Shown: positions 9,193-19,887 of the stretch, in pieces
Position numbering within the stretch: the stretch's first letter is position 1
How the letters are laid out: every line of letters starts with the position of its first letter
Assembly: GCA_034770075.1 (NCBI GenBank)
Contig: CM068388.1
Span: forward strand, 69,116,889 to 69,180,888
Source: Aralia elata
Taxonomy: Eukaryota > Streptophyta > Magnoliopsida > Apiales > Araliaceae
DNA length: 64,000 nt
Direction of reading: 5' to 3'
Notes under the pieces: generated by a model
Seen by the model: the letters and a program-made list of their open reading frames with translations, nothing else
Databases searched by the model: none
Told to the model about the DNA's origin: nothing
Program-made: the position numbers and the translations under genes

Positions 9193-12100
9193 ATGCCTCC
9201 AAGAAGACAACCAACACGTCAACAGACCCCTGAGGGATCTACTAACAATGAAGAAGCCAACGCTAATCCCATGCAGCAGTTGGTAAATTTGTTAACGGGA
9301 GCCTTTGCAAATCAACCACAAGCTCAGGCTACAACCTTTAAAGACTTCAAGGCAGTCGGACCTCCGGAATATCACGGCACTATGAATCCCATTGAAGCTC
9401 AAACGTGGATCATGGAGATGGAGAAGGTGTTTGATGTCGCTAGGGTCAATGAGGACCAAAAGACGGCATTTGCAACGTTTATGCTGAAATCAGAAGCTAG
9501 TTACTGGTGGCAAGCAAATAAGACTCGAGGTGGACCAGGGATTATTCCGTGGGAGCGGTTCAAGGAGATATTTTTCAAAACCTATTTCCCGGCAAGTGCT
9601 CAGAACCAAATGGAAGTACAGTTTCTAGAGTTGAAGCAAGGTGTTATGTCGGTATCTGAGTATGCTGCCAGATTTAACGAGTTGGCGAGGTTTGCGCCTT
9701 ATCAGGTTAACACGGATGAGAGGAAGGCCAGAAGGTTTGAGCAGGGATTGAAGCCCTGGTTGTATAGCCGAGTTTCAATGTTTCAACTGAACTCGTTTGC
9801 AGCGGTGCTGGAGAAGGCAATTATCGCTGAAGGAGGCAGTGATGCCTTGTCTAAGTACAATCAGGAGCAGAAGAAAAAGAAGAATGAGAATGAAAACAAG
9901 GCAAGTGGTAGCCATGGGGGCAGTAGCCAGAAGAGGAAATGGAATGATAGTAACTCTGCGGAAAATCAGCAGGGTAATCAGAAGAAGAAGATGGAGGTGT
10001 GCAACAACTGTGGAAAGAGCCATATGGGTGCTTGTTTGAAGGGTAAGCGGGTGTGCTTCAACTGCGGGCAGGAAGGGCATATCGCACCAAATTGCCCTAA
10101 TCCAAAGAAGGGAGCATGTTTCATCTGCGGGTCGAAGGATCACTTTGCCCGAGAGTGCCCTAAGAAAGCAACTACAGGTGGAGCCAGTACAGGAAAGGGA
10201 AACAGCGGTGGTGGAGGCAATCTGACTATCACAGGACCCACGCAGCCCAACCCACCTACCGCTAGAACATTCAATATGACGGTGCAGGATGCTGTGCAGT
10301 CAAAGGATGTAGTGTCAGGTATCATTCCAGTCAATAATGTTAATGCTTATGTATTGTTTGACTCGGGTGCTACTTGCTCATTTATATCCGATGATTTTGC
10401 TAAGAAATTAGGGTTACCCTAGGAAGAATTAGATTACCCTATGAACATAGAAATTGTGAATAGGGAGGTGATTCCTGTTAAGTTTGTCCACAAGAACTGT
10501 CAAGTAGATATTAAGGGTCATGTGATGACAGTAAACTTGATCCCAATTTGTCTTGGGGAGTTTGATGTTATTTTGGGTATGGATTGGTTGTTTAACCATG
10601 GGACAATTATTGACTGTCAAAAGAAGTGTGTAAACCTTATGACTCCGTCAAAGGTAGTGTTTTATGGCAGCAAGTCGCCTAGACAAATGAGTTGTCTGAC
10701 GATGGTGCAAGCTAGAAAGATGTTGAAACAAGGATGTGTAGGATATCTAGCCTACATAGTTGATACCCAAAAGGTGGGTGCAAAACTGGAGGAGATACCA
10801 GTAGTTAGGGATTTTGCGGATGTATTTCCTGATGATTTGCCAGGGTTACCGCCAGATAGGGAAATCGAGTTTGTAATTGATTTAGCACCGGGAACGGCCC
10901 CTATATCGAAAGCCCCGTATCGAATGGCTTCGGTAGAAATGAAGGAATTAATGGTGCAATTACAGGAATTACTGGATAAGAAGTATATCCAACCGAGCGT
11001 TTCGCCGTGGGGAGCGCCGGTATTGTTTGTTAAGAAGAAGGATGGGTCGATGCGTCTTTGCATTGATTATAGAGAGTTGAACAAGGTCACGATTAAAAAC
11101 AAATATCCATTGCCAAGGATCGATGACCTGTTTGACCGACTGAAGGGAGCAAGATATTTTTTGAAGATAGATTTACGAAGTGGGTACCATCAATTGAAGG
11201 TGAGAAAAGAAGACATACCAAAGACGGCGTTTCGAACCAGATATGGTCACTATGAGTTTTTGGTTATGTCATTTGGCTTAACGAATGCGCCTGCAGCATT
11301 CATGGACTTAATGAATAGGGTGTTCAAACCATTTCTGGATAAGTTTGTGGTGGTATTGATAGACGACATTTTGGTTTACTCCAAAACTCAAGAAGAACAC
11401 GTGGAGCATTTGAGGGTGACGTTGGAGGCGTTAAGAGAAGAGAAATTATATGCAAAATTTTCAAAGTGCGAATTTTGGTTAGAGCGTGTTCAATTTCTTG
11501 GCCATGTTATTGATAAAGACGAGATTTCAGTGGATCTAGCGAAAGTAGAGGCTGTCATGAACTGGGATCAGCCGAAGACACCGTCGGAAGTGAGGAGTTT
11601 CCTTGGTTTGGCAGGATACTACAGGCGTTTTATTTAAGATTTCTCTAGGATCGCCACTCCGTTGATGAATTTAACAAGGAAATCAGTGAAGTTTGTTTGG
11701 ACGGAGAAGTGCGAAGAAAGTTTCCAAAAACTAAAGGAGAGACTAAGTTCAGCACCTGTGTTGTCTTTGCCAGATGCTACAGGAAATTTTGTGGTGTACA
11801 GTGACGCATCACATAAAGGACTTGGTTGTGTGTTGATGCAGAATGGTAAGGTTATTGCATATGCATCGCGCCAACTAAAAGACTATGAAAAAGGGTATCC
11901 GACCCATGATTTGGAGTTAGCAGCCGTGGTGTTTGCTTTAAAAATCTGGAGGCACTATCTCTATGGGGAGAAGTGTGAAATATATACAGACCATAAAAGT
12001 TTGAAGTATATTTTCACGCAGAAAGATTTGAATATGCGGTAGAGGAGATGGATAGAATTGATCAAAGATTATGACTGTGAAATTCTATACCATCCTGGGA

Positions 12101-13692
12101 AGGCTAATGTGGTTGCCGACGCTTTGAGTAGAAAAGGTCGGGAGAAACTGTTTATGCTAACTGCTCAGGAGAAACTTGTGGCGGAAATGACTAAGTTGGA
12201 ATTGGTTGTGAAACATCTGGCAGAGCCTAATGAAAAATTGTTCCAAATGGAAACTCAACCAACTTTGGTGGAAAAAGTGAAAGAAGTGCAACTCCAGGAT
12301 GAGGAGTGTGTTGAGATACGGAAAAGAGTGCTTGAAGGTGAAGAGCTTAAATATAAAATCGATACCGAAGGGTTGCTGAGATTTGAAGGCAGAATCTGGG
12401 TACCGTCGGTATTGGCAATCAGAGAGGAGATTTTGAATGAAGCTCACAGTTCAAGATTTTCGGTTCACCCGGGAAGCACAAAGATGTACCAGGATCTTCG
12501 ACAACATTTTTGGTGGCCGAACATGAAAAGAGAGGTTGCTGAATGTGTTGCAAAATGTCTCACTTGTCAGAGAGTTAAAGCGGAGCATCAATGACCAAGT
12601 GGTTTGTTACAGCCCTTGGAGATACCAGAATGGAAGTGGGAGGATATCACAATGGACTTTGTAGTAGGGCTTCCAACTACTCAGAAGGGATATGACGCAA
12701 TATGGGTCATAGTTGACCGATCGACGAAATCAGCGCATTTCTTGCCCGTCAAAATCCGATTCACTTTGGATCAGCTGGCGAAATTATATGTCAAAGAGAT
12801 TATCTCAAGGCACGGAGTTCCAGTAACAATAGTATCAGATCGAGATCCACGTTTTACCTCAAAATTTTGGAGGAGTCTACAAGCTTGTTTGGGGACACAG
12901 TTGAGAATGAGTACAACCTATCATCCTCAAACCGATGGCCAGAGCGAAAGAACAATTCAAACGTTGGAAGATATGCTTCGGGCGTGTGTCATGGATTTTA
13001 AAGGCAACTGGGATGATCATTTACCTCTGGTCGAGTTTGCTTACAACAATAGTCATCACGGTAGTATAGGCATGCCGCCCTGCGAAGCATTGTACGGAAG
13101 GAAATGCAGAACTCCATTATGCTGGGATGAGATTGGTGAACGACGACTATTGGGACCCGAGCTGGTACAACAAACTGCTGAAATTGTCAAGGTGATAAGA
13201 GCTAGACTGGTAGCCGCTCAAGACAGACAGAAGAAGTATGCTGATCACCACCGACAAAATCGCGAATTTGAAGTCGGGAGCTTTGTGTTTCTCAAAGTAT
13301 CACCTTGGAAGGGAAAGATCAGATTTGGTAAAAAGGGTAAACTCAGTCCGCGGTTTATTGGACCTTTCGAAGTGCTGAAACGGATGGGTGAAGTAGCTTA
13401 TGAGGTAGCTTTACCTCCTGAGTTAGGTCATATTCACAATGTATTCCACATATCGGTGCTACAACCGTATAAGTATGATTATAAGCATGTCATAGAGTAT
13501 GAACCGATACAATTCGAGAAAGATTTGTCTTATGAAGAGGTTCCTGTTCAGATAGTGGACAGGAAGGAGCAAGTTCTTAGAAATAAAGTGATACCTTCTG
13601 TAAAGGTAATCTGGAGGAACCACAGTGCTGAGGAAGCAACGTGGGAACTCGAAGAGCAAATGATACATAATTACCCTCAATTGTTTGCCTAA
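9193..13692 (+). pseudogene. E1 gag-pol polyprotein with four in-frame stops
   Basis: One unshifted frame of 1499 codons plus stop. The start was chosen at ATGCCTCC after an acceptor-like TTTTTAACAG (9188), matching E2 and E3. Domains: gag capsid (about 40-240); three zinc knuckles beginning at residues 270, 288 and 309; protease with DSGA at 390-393; reverse transcriptase with IDD at 723-725; RNase H with YSDAS (Asp 871); integrase zinc domain (about 1085-1130); integrase core with Asp 1175, Asp 1216 and Glu 1252; C-terminal chromodomain-like VKVIWRNHSAEEATWELEE. Stops lie at 10420 (TAG), 11635 (TAA), 12040 (TAG) and 12592 (TGA). Against the sister copies these are CAG, CAA, CAG and CGA with C changed to T. 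The product of the family is the capsid and the enzymes for reverse transcription and integration. This copy cannot make full-length protein. Confidence 0.93.
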
Positions 13693-13700
13693 TTGTTATA

Positions 13701-13802
13701 TTGCGATTATGGGGACAGAATCTTTGTAAGGAGGGGAGAATGTAACGGGCGATTTAATTGCGTTGTGATTCTGGGGACAGAATCCTTTTAAGGAGGGAAA
13801 GA
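13701..13802 (+). other. Duplicated polypurine tract before E1 3' LTR
   Basis: Two related units 62 bases apart, each reading TTG(C/T)GATT.TGGGGACAGAATC, then a purine tract, then TGTAACG. The first tract ends at 13740 and is followed by TGTAACGGGC. The second, AGGAGGGAAAGA (13791-13802), abuts the true LTR start. The same doubling occurs in E2 and E3. Confidence 0.85.
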
Positions 13803-16675
13803 TGTAACGAATGCAATTTTGAGAATTAATAAAAATATTTATTGAGTTGTATAAATATTTTTGTTAATTTATTGAATTAATAGATGATTTATTAAGCTAT
13901 TGTGAAATAAGTTTATGCTAAGTTAATTGTTTTAATTGTTACTTGAATATGATGTGTGATGATTATTCTAATTTAATTATTAATTAAATTAGATGATGAA
14001 AAGAATTATTTGAATAAATGATTTATGTTAATAAATAATTTATTGAATAATATAATTTATTTGGCGTTGTTGTTAAATAAAATTATTATTTGAGTTAGTT
14101 ATATTTAATTGAATTTATTTAATAATAATAAGTTCAATTAAATTAAATGTGTGACATTTAAAACTATATGTTATAATGTTTTATTAAAATAAATGAAAGG
14201 AGTTTTAATTTAGTTTTTTCAAACTAGGCCTTATGACCTTTGGTTGGATAAATGAGTTATATTAATTGTGTTTTACCAAACAAGACATAAGAATAATAGG
14301 TTATTTTTATTAGTGTTTACCAAACAAGCCTTAGAGGCTTTTGAAATCTTTAACTGATAGATTAATATCATACGTTATTATTTTATTAAATCATCAGTTT
14401 TTATTTTATCAGTTAATATTTTTAAACTATGTCAGTTAAGAAAAAGAAAAGAAAGTAAGAAAGAACAGAGTTTGAGAGAAAGAAAAGAATAGAGCTATGT
14501 GAGTTTGAGAGTTGAGAGAAAAGAAAGAACTGAGAGTTTGTGAATTGAGAAAGAGAAGGAAGGGAAGTGCTAGTAAGGAATTATATATAGCTTGAAGGTA
14601 TAATTCTTTTGGTTTTGTTCTTCATTATGTTTTTATTATTTTATTTCTCTGTATATGATTTCTACTTCACTATATATGAATTTATATGCCAAATACATGA
14701 ATTACTTGGTTATAATTGTTAGTAAGCATGTATTAAAGATTATGTGGTTATTATAAACTAGTTTGAAGAATTAATTCATGAAAACATGCTTTAGAATTGA
14801 GTTCTTAGTTTTACAGAGCTTTATTTCATGTATGGCATATTTGAATGAAAATTGATGCTCTAGTTGGTTATTAATCGGTAAAGTGATAATTGTTTATGAT
14901 TATTTGATGAAAAACATGAGTTATGCAAAAAGAATTGTTTTAATTGGTTGAAAAATGAATTTACAGAGTTTAATTTCATGAGAATAGTTAAAACTTGAAT
15001 ATTTGGTTTTAACAGTGAATTTTTGGTTTTAAACTAGTTGTTTATGTGTTAGAATGATTAAAATGTTTACAGAACATGTTAGGTAAATGTTTTATATCAT
15101 ATATGATGTCTGGGTATGTTTAATTTGTATTCTGGATGGTAGAATTCGGAAAATTTGGCCAAATTTGGCCTAAGTTTTCACTGGTTCGCGACTGTAGGAG
15201 ATGACTATCGAGTCTCTCGCCCCGGCGAGAGAAAGGAACTGTAAAGTCTCGCCCCGGCGAGAAAATTTACAAAGGGAATCCTCGCCCCGACGAGAAAATT
15301 TAAAAGGAATTCTCGCCCCGGCGAGAACCACTGCTGGAAATTTTTTATTTTTGTTTTCCTTTCTTAGAAGTTATGATGGATAATTAAATTTATATTAAAG
15401 TATTAAGTGATTAATGAAATTCCTAGATAATTGAAACTTGTTGATTATGGTTTGCTAAATGAGATGTTATAATAAAAAGGATAAAAGCAAGCTTAAAGTG
15501 TATATTATTTTGTAACTAATTATGTTACCATTTTATAATTAAATGTATAGGTTGTTTAAGGATCGTGAGATATTTAATTTGTAATCAACGCTTGAGGCAA
15601 GTTCCTTATCTCAACTTATTACTTTATGTTGAGCAAGTTTTCCTTCCTTAAGCTTGAGAATTATTTATAGCAAGTTGTTGTTCTCTTTTAACTTGTTAAT
15701 TTATTCAAGACAAGTTTATTTATATTGAGCAAGCTTATTGACCTTAGCTTATTGATATTCAAGCAAGGTTATTATCATGATTATATACTCAAGTTTTATT
15801 CCAATCATTGTTATTATTCAAACTTCGAGTATAGTTTCTTTTGAACAAACTCTATTGAATTAGACTAGCAAACCCTTATTGATTCAGCTAGTCCTTAGTT
15901 GATGAACGTTTCAAAGACTTAGAATGTTTTCTATACTTGTTCCAAGCCAATTTCCCTTTTTGGTATGGATTCAGACGATAAACTGAGATGAACAACCCTA
16001 ATATAGGGGATTACTTACGCGACAGCGTTAAAATGTTTGTGCACAATACATTGTACAAAGGGCTGATCCCCCTGAGTACGAGATGTTGGTCCATAGTCTA
16101 TATGACTGTTAAAGGTTACAGTAGAAATACTTGTCAACCTAGGACATAGTTCGAGGTCTTGTGACCCTCAGATATAATTTCTAAATCTTGAATTCTATAT
16201 TTTTGGAATCAAGCATTCTAAAGAGCTTTTAAATTTAAATCATTTATTGGTTGAGAATCAGCAAACTATTACTCCTCAGTTGAAATCATTTCATTTAGAT
16301 ATTATTGTTATTGTACCTGTGAGCAATTGTTTGCTCACTCTTGCACAAATTATTGCAGCTAAGGCTGAGAAACCGGACGAGCCGTCCACGAGCAAAGGCA
16401 AGGGCAAGATGCATAAATAGCTAAAGATCTGTTATTTATTTGATGATCGATTGTATCAAGACTTATTTAAATTACGTTTTATTCCGCATTTGATGTATTA
16501 AGGTTAAGATAACCTGGGAGTTGAATATTTAATAGTTTGGTGATGTAACCCATTTTGGGAAGATATTTCTTTAAGTTTATTTAATTGTTATTTTATTGGG
16601 TAGTTAGTTTTGAATGTATGTTATAGTGAACACCAAATCAGTGGGAATTAAGTACCTGGATTTGGGGGTGTCACA
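13803..16675 (+). repeat. E1 3' LTR
   Basis: TG...CA repeat of 2873 bp, close in sequence to the 5' LTR and followed by the target duplication GAGAA. The palindrome array is at 15213-15327, where the third unit has decayed to CTCGCCCCGACGAG. The small lysine-rich frame after the TTGCAG at 16358 is open to TAG at 16418-16420. Confidence 0.93.
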
Positions 16676-16680
16676 GAGAA

Positions 16681-16865
16681 CCGCTGGTAAACGTGCCACA
16701 TCATTCTGCTTTGATCGTTGTCGTGTTGGCTTTGATCGCACGTCGTTGCGGTGGCTCTGAGTGTTTGTACTTATGTCCACCCTTTGTTCTCGTAGGCTGG
16801 GTTCATTGACGATTTTGCCCTCCTGTCAGGGTTAGTATGGAAAGCGCAAAATTTGGGTGTCTACA
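16681..16865 (-). mobile_element. 5' LTR of Tat T1, outer end
   Basis: Continuation of the LTR begun at 3140. On the minus strand it starts TGTAGACACCCAAATTTTGC, a typical Tat-type LTR start, at 16865. The other target duplication of T1 is outside the window. Confidence 0.65.
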
Positions 16866-17530
16866 GCTATTTTTCGGTGGTGGTGTAGGATCGGGCATGG
16901 GGATCGTTGTTAGAAGTATTGTTGCGATTGGTTTCCTTTGTTATTGGATGTGTTCGGGATGGGTCCCAGAGGATGATTTTGTGATGCCTTCAGTGGGAAC
17001 AGTGTCGGTGGAAGGCTCTGATCCTATATACGTGATCGGTTGGGGCTTGAATATGGTCACTGAAATGAAATAAAGATCCATCAGGGGGATGGGAATTACA
17101 TACATAGTATATTATAAGGGAATTATGACTTACATTTGTGTTTGAAAAGCCAGGATTGGCCTCACAATAGGTCTATAGATCAGAATGTCTTCGGCATCAT
17201 AGAAGGCCTTAAACTCTTTGTTCCAGTCTTGGGGGGCTAGGTCGAACCCGAAGGTAGTCTTTGAAGGTTCGCCCTAGTTTGGAAGAATGTGGGTGTCAAG
17301 ATCCTTATTAAATACCCAGTATGAATGCCACCCTTTGTTTCTTGAGGGGGTTTATCCATATACGTTGACCTAATTGCTTGTTCAATTGACGGTATCCCGA
17401 TTTCTTTGACCAACCTAAGGTGAATATAGCAAAAAACAAGTCCAAATAGGGTTCAACCCCATATTCTTGACAAAAGGTTATGAAGCAAATTAAGTGAATG
17501 TAGGAGTTCGGCACTAGTTGTGCTAATTGG
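16866..17530 (-). pseudogene. Fragment of a plant transposon-associated gene
   Basis: On the minus strand 17530-17110 encodes LAQLVPNSYIHLICFITFCQ, then EYGVEPYLDLFFAIFTL and GWHSYWVFNKDLDTHILPN, a stop, and further sequence ending FQTQM. This pattern (PNS..., GVEP...LF..., ...YWVF) resembles the plant domain annotated as putative gypsy-type transposon (PF04195-like); I cannot verify it without a profile search. A donor-like ATG/GTAAGTC-type junction (ATGTAAGTC) closes the frame, so it may be an exon remnant. It is cut by T1 on one side and by A1 on the other. The plus-strand open frame 16837-17073 is not supported. Confidence 0.45.
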
Positions 17531-18825
17531 TGTGCTGTCGCAGGCAACCAAAAATAAAACCTTACTGCGAAAGATAATTATGTAGTAGTGCAAGTAAGAG
17601 TCGATCCCACAGAGAATGATTTATCTAAATTTATTCTTTGTAAATTATAATTAGGGGTTTTGATTGTGCTTATTAAAGTAAACTAAAAATAATGCAAAAT
17701 AATTTATTAAAGTAAATCCGAGAAAACAAATTAACCTCGGATTAAATCAACTTCCACCTCAGAAAATTACACTGATCATTGACTCAAGCATAACCAATTA
17801 ATATTTGAATATTCATTATTAGAATCAATTCACCATTCTGAACCATTCCATGTATTTTCTTAATTTTAGTTAGATAGAAACAAACGATCTAAATAATCCT
17901 AACTACTAAACAACTTAAGACGAGCGCTAAAAGTTTAATTTAGTAGATGCTTTAAGAATTAGAAAAACTGATGAAGCTAAACAACACAAGCAGAAACGGT
18001 TAAATTAACTTAGTTGAGTATTATTCCTAAGATATAATAATCTCGTGATCTGCAGTCAATTATTAACCTTAGTTGCTTCGCAAATTAGAGTGACCAAACA
18101 ATTACAGATTTGATATTTAATTTGGCAGTAGATTCATATGAATAATAAACTAACGCGCACTCTAGTAATTAAGCATATCAATTATAGAATTTAAGCACAA
18201 AAGAATAATCGATACTCAAAATAATAATTAAACGATTAAAACCAATTAGATCTCACAGTGTAATAATTTGAGGTTTCCGTCTCCTTAATCCAAGAATAGA
18301 AGTTTAGCTATGCAGAGCCCTGAAAATCACCAAAGAATAATATAAGAGATTTACAAGCCAATGATACCCTATCTAGTGCTTAATAACATGTATTTATAGT
18401 TTACATAGGAAACCCCTAACTTAGAAGGAAATACAATCCAATTTAGAATCAAAATCTAAGCAAAAACGCCAAAGTCAGCAACTGAAAATCGTGATCGGCG
18501 CTGCGGCGCCCACTTCCTTCACATTTCCGGTGTTGTGGCACCATACCTTCAAAAAGTCACTTAAATCACTGGCGTTGCGGCGCCATTTTCCTATACAATT
18601 TCGGCGCTGTGGTGCCGGTCCTTTTTCGCGAAATTATAATTTTGCCCTTCTTTATTTTAAGTCCAAATATTGCTCAATTTGTCCTCCAAATTACTTCCAA
18701 AGTCACAGACTCCTTAATTTGCATCTAAAATCAAAATATAAGAATAGTGAGCGTATTTAGGCACAAAATCAATACAAAAGGTAAAGAATTAAGGGATAAA
18801 AACACAACAAATTCCATACTCATCA
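17531..18825 (-). repeat. A1 3' LTR
   Basis: On the minus strand it starts TGATGAGTATGG and ends TGCCTGCGACAGCACA, about 1.3 kb. The outer boundary could be two or three bases further left, because TTGG precedes TGTGCTG at both LTR copies. It contains the palindrome boxes 18497-18616. Confidence 0.8.
18497..18616. repeat. GGCGC-TGYG-GCGCC palindromes in A1 LTR
   Basis: Four 14-bp boxes, each with a 5-bp stem and 4-nt loop: 18497-18510 GGCGCTGCGGCGCC, 18529-18542 GGTGTTGTGGCACC, 18571-18584 GGCGTTGCGGCGCC and 18603-18616 GGCGCTGTGGTGCC. The second has a compensated C-G to T-A change. The others differ only by G-T wobbles. Confidence 0.85.
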
Positions 18826-18840
18826 AATTCTCCCACATTT
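18826..18840 (-). other. Polypurine tract of A1
   Basis: Minus-strand AAATGTGGGAGAATT directly abuts the LTR start TGATGAGT. Confidence 0.75.
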
Positions 18841-19887
18841 ACCTTTTGCACGTCCTCGGGCAAAACTAAAATAAACTATAACACCAAAAATCTAACTAAC
18901 AACTTGACAAACTTAACAACCTTGAGCCACAAATTAATATGAATTCCAATATTAACCTCACAGATTCAAAACAATAACCAATGAAAAATTTCAAAATAAT
19001 GTATCATCCAAAATTCGGGCTTATTTATCCATCTTACTTTACTCTTAACCCCTTGTGAGTCTGTGAATCCACATGTACCAACCCAATCATAACTCAGAAA
19101 AACTTATGAAATTAAAACCTTGAAAGAAAAAGAGAAACTCAAGCACTTATCTTCACACCATTCTCAGTTAACACAAGTAATCAACACTAGAGGATCAAAA
19201 GACTTTTGTCTTTTTTCTTTATTCGATAAGTGCATTTGATGCTCCATCTTAGCAGCGAGTGCACTTTACATTCCATCTTGCATGTTACGTTTTTATGAGT
19301 GAGTGAGTTTTACGCTCCATCTCAACCCACCATAGGAATCATATTTTTTCCACTTTCGTTTCTTTTTTTTCATCAAACTTGCAAAATTTGCCTAAATCAT
19401 CTCCCATTTCTTAAATAATATCTCATATTCACTTCAAATTATGATCAAATAAGCAATAGAGCTCCAAAATTTCTCCCTCAATTCATTCAATCAAATAAAT
19501 TTCTGCCAAATTAAAACTAGGTCGACCAAATGGACATGTGCTCAAGAATAAAGGGTCTCAAATAAAGTAATAATCAACAAAGAAAATCAAATTCAGACTA
19601 CCCATTGTCTATCAATCTTTCAAAGAGTTATTAAAAAGAAATCAAAATTTTATCATTGGTCAAAACTTAAAATCCAAATCAACTTATTGCTCAAGTGACA
19701 TATCCTAAAAACTACCTCATTTTCATAGAAAACACGATTGCACTCAGCATGTGCAACAAGCCTTAAGCCCCAAGGTTACCCTAAGTGGACGAGTTGTGTC
19801 TCGTGAGGGTTTGCAGTGAATATACCCGCAAAATTCAAAATAACAAAAACAAATAACCTAAAAATATGCTCTAAATAAAATAACAAA
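18841..19887 (-). other. A1 3' untranslated region, part next to the LTR
   Basis: AT-rich sequence without a supported ORF. The phrase GACATATCCTAAAAA near 19697 also occurs in A2 near 44847, which shows that this is conserved Athila 3' UTR. It ends at the E2 insertion site with target duplication ACAAA (19883-19887). Confidence 0.65.

Larger units (their letters stand above)
4972..16675 (+). mobile_element. E1: Tekay-type chromovirus, complete structure
   Basis: A full-length element of 11.7 kb flanked by the 5-bp duplication GAGAA (4967-4971 and 16676-16680), inserted in the 5' LTR of T1. The order is 5' LTR, initiator-Met PBS, coiled-coil ORF, gag-pol with chromodomain, PPT, 3' LTR. LTRs of about 2.87 kb and the domain order fit the Tekay (Del) lineage. 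The extra ORF before gag is unusual. It is the best preserved of the elements here: both LTRs are full length and similar, and gag-pol shows only four stop mutations and no frameshift. Confidence 0.93.

Noticed and set aside
9775..10334. Antisense and shifted frames within gag (also 25336-25877, 50213-50772)
   Set aside because: Shadows of the zinc-knuckle coding region.
16837..17073. 78-codon plus-strand frame next to the T1 LTR
   Set aside because: Begins inside the T1 LTR end, has no recognisable similarity, and overlaps a better minus-strand reading.
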